From positions 1-64,000 of the forward strand of contig CALKBO010000018.1 of assembly GCA_937989875.1 (NCBI GenBank): a stretch of 64,000 nt of DNA, read 5' to 3'. Shown here one piece after another: positions 32,775-39,523 of this stretch (positions are counted from its first letter, which is position 1; each line of letters starts with the position of its first letter). The DNA comes from an uncultured Collinsella sp. GTDB lineage: Bacteria; Actinomycetota; Coriobacteriia; Coriobacteriales; Coriobacteriaceae. A model generated the notes under the pieces. It was not told where the DNA came from. It was given only the letters and a program-made list of their open reading frames with translations, and made no database searches. The position numbers and the translations under genes are program-made.

Positions 32775-32803
32775 ATCATAAAACACTATGGTAGATACGT
32801 AAA
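32775..32803 (-). promoter_or_regulatory. Promoter of the toxin-antitoxin pair
   Basis: On the minus strand TTTACG, a 17-bp spacer and TATGAT (plus positions 32798-32803 and 32775-32780), 25 bases before the antitoxin start codon. Confidence 0.6.
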
Positions 32804-32844
32804 GCATGTATAGCAATAAATTAGTATTAGCCGTGCTCCGTGCA

Positions 32845-32879
32845 CAAAAAGCCGCCGAGGCACATTGCACCTCGGCGGC
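32845..32879 (-). terminator. Terminator of the M18 aminopeptidase gene
   Basis: GCCGCCGAGG (32851-32860) pairs with CCTCGGCGGC (32870-32879), with TTTTT after it on the minus strand. It lies downstream of the aminopeptidase gene and its palindromic repeat. Confidence 0.85.
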
Positions 32880-32930
32880 TACGCATCACCAATCTAGTTC
32901 GGTTTCATCCTTTGCATTTGCCCAGATAAA

Positions 32931-32965
32931 ACCTGGCAAAATAAACCTGTCCCTTTTTGGCAGGT
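32931..32965. repeat. CCTGTCCC palindromic repeat, copy 3 of 6
   Basis: ACCTGGCAAAA (32931-32941) and TTTTGGCAGGT (32955-32965) around TAAACCTGTCCCT; one stem mismatch. The flank TTTGCCCAGATAA is conserved. The element edge (TAAAAACC on the minus strand) supplies the stop codon of the M18 aminopeptidase. Confidence 0.9.
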
Positions 32966-32967
32966 TT

Positions 32968-34353
32968 TTAGAGCTCCACGCTTTCGGCGCCGTTGATGGT
33001 TAGGTTGCGCTCGTAGAAGGCCGTGAGGGCGCGGATGGCGTACATCACGTCGCGCACGCCGCCGGTCTCGTAGCTCGAGTGCATGGCCAGCTGCGGCAGG
33101 CCCACGTCCACGGCATGCATGCTCGCCTGCATATTGGACAGATTGCCGAGCGTGGAGCCGCCGGCCATGTCGCTCTTGTTGGCGAAGGCCTGCGTGGGCA
33201 CGTCAGCGTCATCGCAGATGGCCTGGAACACTGCGCGGCTAAAGGCATCGGTGCAGTAGTGCTGATTGGCGGCTTCCTTGATGACGATGCCGCCGTTGAG
33301 CACAACCTGATTGCGAGCGTCGCACTTCTCGGCGTGGTTGGGGTGCACAGCATGTGCATTGTCGCAGCTCACGAGCATCGAGGCGGCAAGTGCGCGATGG
33401 TACGACTCGTCGTCAAAGCCCAGCGAGCCGTTAATGCGACGCAATGCATCGGCCAAGAACGTCGACATGGCGCCCTGCTTGGTCTCGGAGCCAACCTCCT
33501 CGTTATCGAAGCAGCAGAAGACCGAGACATCGTGCGCGTTCTCGGCGCCCAAAAATGCCTGCAGCGAGGTGTAGGCGCAGGCCAGGTCGTCGAGCTTGGG
33601 CGTCGAGATAAACTCGTCAGCCCAGCCCCAAATGCGCGCATCCTGACGATTGACCAGGAACAGATCGCGGCCCAAAATTTGCTCGGGCTCAACGTCCAAC
33701 TCGTCGGCGATCAGGGCGTCAAAATCTCCCTGCTTGAGTTCGCCGGTGCTGATGAGTGGGCACAGGTCGACGGCTCGGTTGGGAGCAAAGCCCTCGTTAA
33801 CGCCGCGGTTCATATGGATGGCAAGGCTCGGGATAATAGCGACCTCACGCTCGATGGAAAGCAGACGGCTCTCAATACGGTCGCCTTCGCGCACCAGCAC
33901 GCGGCCCGCGAGTGCCAGCGGACGATCGAACCAGGTGTAGTCAATCATGCCGCCGTAGGCCTCGGTGTTCAGGCGCAGCGTCTCGCCCGCGCCGTCAAGC
34001 TCAGGCACGGCCTTGACCTTAAACGTCGGCGAATCGCTGTGCGACGCCGTGAGCTGAAAATGATAGTCACCGGCAACGCCGTCCTCGCCCCACGTCGCGG
34101 CCAGGTCCTCGCCCACCTTAAAGGCAACAACGCTCGAGGTGTTGCGCTGCGTGTAATAACGCCCGCCCGGTTCGATGTCCCACGCCGCATTCTCGGGCAG
34201 GTAGGTAAAGCCCGCCTCGTCGAGCTCGGCCATAATGGTCGCCGCCGTATGGAACATGCTGGGGCATGCCTCGATAAAGTCGATAAGGTCGTTGGCGGCC
34301 TCGATATCATCGGCCGTCACATGCGCGCGCTCGGGCGTTTCCTGATCCGTCAT
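32968..34353 (-). CDS. M18-family aminopeptidase
   Basis: A 461-residue cytoplasmic zinc aminopeptidase (aspartyl aminopeptidase/ApeB family), a dodecameric peptidase in characterised members. Metal and catalytic blocks are LTASHSDSPTFKVK, the NEEVGSE general-base block, CDNAHAVHPNH and GGSTLGN. The last zinc-ligand region is MHSSYETGGVRD. The length fits the family (430-460). ATG 34353 follows AAAGGGGAGAG; upstream codons to 34464 have no start signal. Its stop codon lies in a palindromic repeat. Confidence 0.88.
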   Translation of the reverse strand: MTDQETPERAHVTADDIEAANDLIDFIEACPSMFHTAATIMAELDEAGFTYLPENAAWDIEPGGRYYTQRNTSSVVAFKVGEDLAATWGEDGVAGDYHFQLTASHSDSPTFKVKAVPELDGAGETLRLNTEAYGGMIDYTWFDRPLALAGRVLVREGDRIESRLLSIEREVAIIPSLAIHMNRGVNEGFAPNRAVDLCPLISTGELKQGDFDALIADELDVEPEQILGRDLFLVNRQDARIWGWADEFISTPKLDDLACAYTSLQAFLGAENAHDVSVFCCFDNEEVGSETKQGAMSTFLADALRRINGSLGFDDESYHRALAASMLVSCDNAHAVHPNHAEKCDARNQVVLNGGIVIKEAANQHYCTDAFSRAVFQAICDDADVPTQAFANKSDMAGGSTLGNLSNMQASMHAVDVGLPQLAMHSSYETGGVRDVMYAIRALTAFYERNLTINGAESVEL

Positions 34354-34514
34354 GCTCTCCCCTTTCGCTGGGTTGATGGTCCCCTCCAGCATACCCCGCC
34401 ACGCCAGCGCCGCACTCTTCATTCCGTGCTTAATTCCGCGCCACTCACCAAGTTGAGCCATCATGCCCGCGCTCCTTTTGCGACAATTGCGCTAACAGGA
34501 CGAGAGGAGCCGTC

Positions 34515-35600
34515 ATGAAGCCACGTAACATTGCCATCACCTGCGGTGTCGCGGGAGTCGCCGTCGGCCTTGCCGCTGCCACCGGTATCGTTTATCACAA
34601 GCAAATCAAGTCCGCCGCGTCGCTCAAACGCTTGACCGGCTACGCGGATGGCTATGACCTGTACGCAATCGACATCGCCTACGACTACGATCTCGATCGC
34701 ATCATCGCCGCTGGCGTGCGCGACGACCAGGCCTACATCGATGCCGTGGTGGCGCAGGTGCTGCCCGGTGTGCCGGCACATGTCCAGGCGCCCCAGTTTG
34801 CCTGCAGCGCTTTTGTCGCCGTAGATGCCGAAGGCCGCGTGCGCACCGGTCGCAATTACGACTTTAAGGACGACACCTCGGCGCTGCTGGTGCGCAATCA
34901 CCCACGCGGCGGCTATGCTTCCATCGGGCTTGCCGCCCTTAACAACCTGGGCGATAACACTCCGCTTGACTCCGTCGCCGGACGCGCCGCGGCGCTGATG
35001 GGCCCGTTTGCCCAGCTCGACGGTGTTAACGAATGCGGCGTGTCCATTGCCGTACTCACTCTGGATTCCAAGCCCTGTGACCAGGACACGCAACGTCCCG
35101 TCATCAATACCTCGCTCGCCATCCGTCTGGTGCTCGACCGTGCCGCCACCACGCAAGAAGCTGTCGACCTGCTTTCCGCCTACGACATGCACGCCATGGC
35201 AGGACGCGATTACCACTTCTTTATCAATGACGCCGCCGGTGACGCGCACGTAGTAGAGTGGGATCCGCGCGATCCGGACCGTGCTTTCAAAGCGACTCCC
35301 GTACGCCAGGTTACGAACTTCTACGCCTGCTATGGCGACGAAGTGCTGCCCAACCAAAAGAATGGCGAGCTGGGCCATGGCAAAGAGCGCGCCGTCGCAA
35401 TCGCCGATGTCCTTGACGCCCATGTCGGTGCCCAGGACGAAACGATTGTCTGGGAAGCCCTGCGCGCCGCAGCGCAAGAACCCAATCCGGAAGACATCAC
35501 CAGCAATACGCAATGGTCGGTCGTCTTTGACAACACCGAGCCCGCCGCCGCTATTACGCTGCGCCGCCACTGGGGCGACGTCGACGCCTTCGCACTGTAA
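34515..35600 (+). CDS. Membrane-anchored linear-amide C-N hydrolase (choloylglycine hydrolase-like)
   Basis: A 361-residue protein. Residues 5-26 (NIAITCGVAGVAVGLAAATGIVY) form a signal anchor. The body is a choloylglycine/penicillin-acylase-like Ntn hydrolase: QFACSAFVAVDAEGRVRTGRNYDF, with candidate nucleophile Cys 97 (where bile-salt hydrolases have Cys 2), then GVNECGVSIAVLTL, NTSLAIRLVLD and a C-terminal NTQWSVVFDNTEP. The extra N-terminal segment would need cleavage before Cys 97 for an Ntn mechanism. Bile-salt, N-acyl amino-acid or penicillin substrates are possible. RBS GAGAGGAG. Monocistronic. Confidence 0.75.
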   Translation: MKPRNIAITCGVAGVAVGLAAATGIVYHKQIKSAASLKRLTGYADGYDLYAIDIAYDYDLDRIIAAGVRDDQAYIDAVVAQVLPGVPAHVQAPQFACSAFVAVDAEGRVRTGRNYDFKDDTSALLVRNHPRGGYASIGLAALNNLGDNTPLDSVAGRAAALMGPFAQLDGVNECGVSIAVLTLDSKPCDQDTQRPVINTSLAIRLVLDRAATTQEAVDLLSAYDMHAMAGRDYHFFINDAAGDAHVVEWDPRDPDRAFKATPVRQVTNFYACYGDEVLPNQKNGELGHGKERAVAIADVLDAHVGAQDETIVWEALRAAAQEPNPEDITSNTQWSVVFDNTEPAAAITLRRHWGDVDAFAL

Positions 35601-35739
35601 GGAGCCAGGCCCGTCGGCCTTACGCTCGCCTGACGTTATTTACATTTCCATACGCTTGAGCTAACACGTTTTACCCCGTATCAACAGTGTGCGGGGGTAA
35701 ACTTATGCGCATGTTATAACTTGCCCGGAAGGATTCATC

Positions 35740-36819
35740 ATGCTTAGGATCGGTCTTCTTACCAGTGGCGGCGACTGCCAGGCACTCAACGCCACCATGC
35801 GCGGCATTGTCAAAACGCTTATGACCAACAGCGAAGAGCCTATCGAGATCTATGGTTTTGAGGACGGCTACCAGGGCCTTATCTACAGCAGATTCCGTGT
35901 CATGACTCCCGCCGATTTTAGCGGCATCCTCACCCGCGGCGGCACCATCCTGGGCACGAGCCGTACACCGTTCAAGCGCCTGGACACTCCCGAGGCCGAC
36001 GGCGTCGAGAAGGTGCCGGCGATGGTCCACACCTATCATAAGCTGCAGCTCGACTGCCTGTTTATGCTGGGCGGCAACGGCTCCACCAAGACCGCCAACC
36101 GCCTGCGCGAAGAGGGCCTCAACGTTATCGCCCTGCCCAAGACCATCGATAACGACACCTGGGGCACCGAGTTGACGTTTGGCTTTACGAGCGCCATCGA
36201 CGTCGCTACCAAGTGCATCGACGACATTCACACCACCGCCTCGAGCCATGGGCGCGTGTTCGTTATCGAGATCATGGGCCACAAGGTTGGCTGGATCCCG
36301 CTGTATGCCGGCGTCGCGGGCGGCGCAGATGTCATCTTGATTCCCGAGATCCCCTACGACATGGATAACGTCATCAAGACCATCGAGCATCGCATGGAGA
36401 CCGGCAGCCGCTTTACCATCGTGGCCGTCGCCGAGGGCGCTATCTCCAAGGAGGACGCGGCGCTGTCCAAGAAGGAGTACAAGAAGAAGCTCGCCGAGCG
36501 CACGAGCCCGTCAATCGTGTACGACATCGCCAAGGAGATCGAGGCCAAGACCGGTCGCGAGACCCGCGTCGCCATCCCCGGCCACACGCAGCGCGGCGGT
36601 CAGCCCGACGCCCAGGACCGCATCTTTGCGACTCAGTGCGGCGTCGAGGCAGCGCTCGGCTGCCTGCGCGGCGAGTTTGGCTACATGATTGCCCTGCGCG
36701 ACGGCAAAATGTGCCACATGCCGCTCGAGGATGTCGCCGGCAAGCTCAAGTTTGTCGACCCCCAGAGTGACCTGGTACGGGAGGCCAAGGCGCTGGGCAT
36801 CAGCTTCGGCGACGAATAG
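35740..36819 (+). CDS. pfkA: 6-phosphofructokinase
   Basis: A 359-residue cytoplasmic glycolytic enzyme. The phosphate-donor loop near residues 10-18 reads GGDCQALNA, where ATP-type enzymes have GGDAPGMN and PPi-type enzymes GGDCPGLN. GGNGS (111-115) keeps the Gly after Asn/Asp that favours ATP, while PKTIDND (132-138) carries the Lys seen in PPi-using and actinobacterial ATP enzymes. MGHKVGWIPLYAGVAGGAD and GHTQRGGQPDAQDR complete the active site. The donor (ATP or PPi) is therefore not certain. RBS GGAAGGA. It is followed by a compound hairpin. Confidence 0.88.
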   Translation: MLRIGLLTSGGDCQALNATMRGIVKTLMTNSEEPIEIYGFEDGYQGLIYSRFRVMTPADFSGILTRGGTILGTSRTPFKRLDTPEADGVEKVPAMVHTYHKLQLDCLFMLGGNGSTKTANRLREEGLNVIALPKTIDNDTWGTELTFGFTSAIDVATKCIDDIHTTASSHGRVFVIEIMGHKVGWIPLYAGVAGGADVILIPEIPYDMDNVIKTIEHRMETGSRFTIVAVAEGAISKEDAALSKKEYKKKLAERTSPSIVYDIAKEIEAKTGRETRVAIPGHTQRGGQPDAQDRIFATQCGVEAALGCLRGEFGYMIALRDGKMCHMPLEDVAGKLKFVDPQSDLVREAKALGISFGDE

Positions 36820-36842
36820 CCTCGGCTGGAACTGCTCTCATC

Positions 36843-36963
36843 GGAGGCTCCAGGGCTTACCTCCCAAATCGTCCTCGGACATGTCAGGACCCCGCTGCGC
36901 GCTTCGCGCGGCGGGGTCCTTCCGTCCTGCGGAAAGATTTGGGAGGTAAGCCCTGGGGCCTCC
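36843..36963. repeat. Compound hairpin with conserved bulges, copy A
   Basis: Outer arms 36850-36870 and 36936-36956 are perfectly complementary (21 bp), extended by GGAGGC/GCCTCC. Inner arms are AGGACCCCGC (36886-36895) and GCGGGGTCCT (36911-36920). Between outer and inner stems lie a left segment GTCCTCG-GAC-ATGTC and a right segment TCC-GTC-CTGCGGAAA. It starts 24 bases after pfkA. Copies B (51.5 kb) and C (56.9 kb) have different stems but the same bulges. Confidence 0.85.
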
Positions 36964-37004
36964 TGCGGTAACTAGGAAGGCCGAGGCTATTCGTCTTCTT
37001 GCTG

Positions 37005-37317
37005 CGGGTGCCTAGGGTGGGTGCAGCGTGCATTTTTGGGAGTTTTCAGCAGCCGTGGGTGCCTGCATACTGGATTTTGGGCGAAAAGCAGGCGCCATGA
37101 GCCGCATACTGTAAAAATGAGCGATCCTTGAGGTGCCGAGGGCCCATAATCAAGGCTTTCAACGCGGTTTTGTGCACCCATTCCCGCGCCCGCGGACTCC
37201 GGGATGCTGAATACTCCGGAATTTGCACGCCGCCCCCTGGGGTACCCGTGGGCAAAAAGCAACCACCCAGCCGAAATATGCATCCGGCGGGGCGGTTTAT
37301 GCAGTACAGCGACTGTG
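37005..37317. repeat. 313-bp direct repeat, copy 1
   Basis: It is closely similar along its length to 39171-39484 (roughly 85% by eye), from CGGGTGCCTAGGG to the closing GACTGTG or GGCTGTG. Internal inverted arms TGCATTTTTGGGAG and CTCC-GGAATTTGCA give it a foldback structure. No coding frame is shared between the copies. Confidence 0.85.
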
Positions 37318-37331
37318 GATGCGCATGTCGT

Positions 37332-37661
37332 TCAGCGTTCTTGCCGACCGATGCAACGTCGTGCGTAGCCCTTAATGTCTTCGGTGAAACCGTCAAGGTC
37401 GTCGAGCGTGATAACGTTATCGGAAAGCAAGTTGGCTAACTCATAACGCATGGTGCTGCGGCGAATATCGTTCACAAGCACTCCTGAGGACAGCTTGTCC
37501 CTATTGATACGCTCTTCTAACGCCCAAAATCTACTGGACGCTTCACTGCCACCGTTCAGTATCTCGATGTACTGGCCGATGAGCATTTCCATATAGCTTT
37601 CTTGCCATTTTGGGAGCAGCTCTTTAAACAGCTTCCAGTCGCTTTCAGTTACCTCGCCCAT
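37332..37661 (-). CDS. Small conserved-looking hypothetical protein
   Basis: A 109-residue soluble, mostly helical, acidic protein beginning MGEVTESDWKLFKELLPKWQESYMEMLIGQYIEIL. I associate this opening with a widespread short family of unknown function, often mislabelled as multidrug transporter, but it has no membrane segment. ATG 37661 follows GGAGG at four bases. It lies just inside the left 313-bp repeat and is read towards it. No partner gene is evident. Confidence 0.65.
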   Translation of the reverse strand: MGEVTESDWKLFKELLPKWQESYMEMLIGQYIEILNGGSEASSRFWALEERINRDKLSSGVLVNDIRRSTMRYELANLLSDNVITLDDLDGFTEDIKGYARRCIGRQER

Positions 37662-37679
37662 ATTGCCTCCGTTCACCAA

Positions 37680-38109
37680 ACAGACTTAGCCATTCGATTT
37701 TTATTCTATTTGGTATTTTCGCTCACAGCCGTGGATGAGGGGACCATCGGTCTTCGAGTTCGAACCTGAATGAACCGTTTGCTACAAAATGCGCCTAATT
37801 ACTACGATGATTCGAATGCCTTCGACCATGCCGAAAAGGGTGAAAGTAAAACCGCAGGTAGAAAGCTTGCCGATTTTTGAAAAAGATGGGTGTGGTCGGC
37901 CTCATCGAGTTCATCGTAGTAAATCGGCCATTTTCTTGGCATGCGGCGAGTTAAATGCCAGTTCCCGTGTTGGAATTGCCCTGTCCATTCGTGAGTTGCG
38001 GTGAAATCGGGACCGTTAGACGCTCCAAGGTCCTCAACGGTCCGTATTTCACCGCAACTTGGAAGGGGCGAGCGGCGTTGGCCAAGCATTGTTGACGGGT
38101 TGGAACGGC
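37680..38109. repeat. 430-bp non-coding stretch with AGTTGCGGTG palindrome, copy 2 of 3
   Basis: The palindrome occupies 37994-38059: AGTTGCGGTGAAAT with its complement ATTTCACCGCAACT, and an inner stem GGACCGTT/AACGGTCC. The outer decamer equals copies 1 and 3; the interior differs. The remainder (37680-37990) has no supported gene; it contains a GTAAAACCGCAGG string like those in the MITE-like elements and may be repeat debris. Confidence 0.6.
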
Positions 38110-39030
38110 TTAGACTTGTTTGCGGCGCTTCCATTGCTTTCGGCACCAGCACATGAGTGCCTCTATGAAGGGAATCGTGATGAGGATGACCCATGCGGGA
38201 TGGGGCTGTGCCAAACAAAGCCACATATAGAGGAACCAGGCAATGGCGGCTGTTGCATAGACGACGCCGATCAGCTTGGAGAGATGATGTCGGTCGATAA
38301 AGTCGCCCATCGCCTCGTAGACGGGAATCAGAAAGACCAGAAAGAGCCCCATACCCCACGTGCCGCAGATGATGCCGAGCGCGAGATAGGCGAGGACGAC
38401 AAGTGCAGGAAAGGGAAACTCGTTCCATGCGCGACCGATCTTGGTGTGGAAATGCTTGCCATGATGGTCGAGCTTGTCGTGTGCCTCTTTCCAGCTGGAA
38501 AACGTCTCGCCGTCGATGGTGACGGTGCCGTCGGCATTGGTATGTACGCTGTGTCCATCGTCCTCTAGCGTATCGATATGCAATCCGCCCGGCCCCACAT
38601 GGACCTCTTCACCCTTGCGCTCGTTAGCCACGTGGATGCCGCTCCAACCAACATGAACCTCTTCACCTTTGTTGGGGTCGACAACGTGAATGCCGCGTGC
38701 AAGGGAAATGTCGACAGGTGGCTTGCCGTCAGGATCCACGTGCTCGGTAGAAGACTCGGTGCCTTCAGTCTCGTCGTAATTATTTGCGTCAACGTCATCG
38801 TCGGCCGAGGTGTCGACATCGCTAGCCGCTTCCCCATATAGCAACTCATCCAGTGACACGCCATACAGCGCGGCGAGTGCAATAAGGTTATCGGTATCGG
38901 GCGAGGATTCGCTGCGTTCCCATTTGCTGACAGCTTGGCGGCTTACGCCCAACTGGGCAGCAAGAGCCTCCTGGGAAAGACCGGCAGCTTTGCGGCGATC
39001 GACGAGGCGCTGTGCCATCGCAAGATCCAT
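38110..39030 (-). CDS. XRE-type HTH membrane protein with HV repeats
   Basis: A 306-residue protein. Residues 1-65 form an XRE helix-turn-helix (LSQEALAAQLGVSRQAVSKWERSESSPDTDNL). An acidic low-complexity linker (75-110) follows, then an internal repeat of the form GIHVxxxxKGEEVHVG (about 112-155, two full copies and a third GLHID). Next is a beta-like segment (HTNADGTVTIDGETF), and four membrane segments occupy about 205-295. A membrane-tethered regulator sensing envelope or membrane state is suggested. ATG 39030 follows AAAGGA at six bases. It lies between the two 313-bp repeats, with no obvious operon partner. Confidence 0.75.
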   Translation of the reverse strand: MDLAMAQRLVDRRKAAGLSQEALAAQLGVSRQAVSKWERSESSPDTDNLIALAALYGVSLDELLYGEAASDVDTSADDDVDANNYDETEGTESSTEHVDPDGKPPVDISLARGIHVVDPNKGEEVHVGWSGIHVANERKGEEVHVGPGGLHIDTLEDDGHSVHTNADGTVTIDGETFSSWKEAHDKLDHHGKHFHTKIGRAWNEFPFPALVVLAYLALGIICGTWGMGLFLVFLIPVYEAMGDFIDRHHLSKLIGVVYATAAIAWFLYMWLCLAQPHPAWVILITIPFIEALMCWCRKQWKRRKQV

Positions 39031-39045
39031 AGTGGTTCCTTTCAT

Positions 39046-39170
39046 GTGGCGACCGTAATCGAATGAGCCGAGTATGCCGAGAATAACCGGTAGCGACCAC
39101 CATTTCTAGTTAGAATCTGCCCCAACCCTACCGCAACTTACTATCAGGCCACGCACCCGCAGAGTAGCTA
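39046..39170. other. Promoter region of the XRE gene
   Basis: It contains the promoter of the minus-strand XRE gene and a lone half-site CTACCGCAACTTA resembling the AGTTGCGGTG family. Nothing coding. Confidence 0.3.
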
Positions 39171-39484
39171 CGGGTGCCTAGGGTAGGATGCGGCGTGCAT
39201 TTTTGGGAGTTTTCAGCAGCCGAGGGTGCCTGCATACTGGATTTTGGGCGAAAGGCGGGCGCTATGGGTCGCGTTCTGTAAAAAATGGCCAGCTCTTGAG
39301 GCGTTGGGGCTCAGAATCAGGGCTTCCAGCGCTGTTTTGTGCGTCCGATCCCGCGCCCGCGGACTCCGGGATGCTGAAAACTCCAGAATTTGCACGCCGC
39401 CCCCTGGGGTACCTGCAGGCAAAAAGCAACCGCCCCGCCGAAATATGCAATCGGCGGGGCAGTTTATGCAATAAAGCGGCTGTG
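39171..39484. repeat. 313-bp direct repeat, copy 2
   Basis: Same orientation as copy 1. Foldback arms 39192-39218 and 39372-39398 match at 23 of 27 positions. A further hairpin CCGCCCCGCCGA / TCGGCGGGGC (about 39430-39460) lies at its right end. The copies enclose the 109-aa gene, an AGTTGCGGTG palindrome and the XRE gene (1.85 kb). Confidence 0.85.
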
Positions 39485-39523
39485 ACACGTCACAGCTCGC
39501 TACAGTTTGAATCCCAGAACAGG

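Noticed and set aside
33079..34518. A 479-codon plus-strand frame opposite the M18 aminopeptidase
   Set aside because: Antisense shadow of a clear enzyme gene.
37046..37396. Frames across the 313-bp repeats (also 39213-39488)
   Set aside because: The two repeat copies preserve DNA features, not reading frames; frames differ in phase and have no ribosome binding sites.
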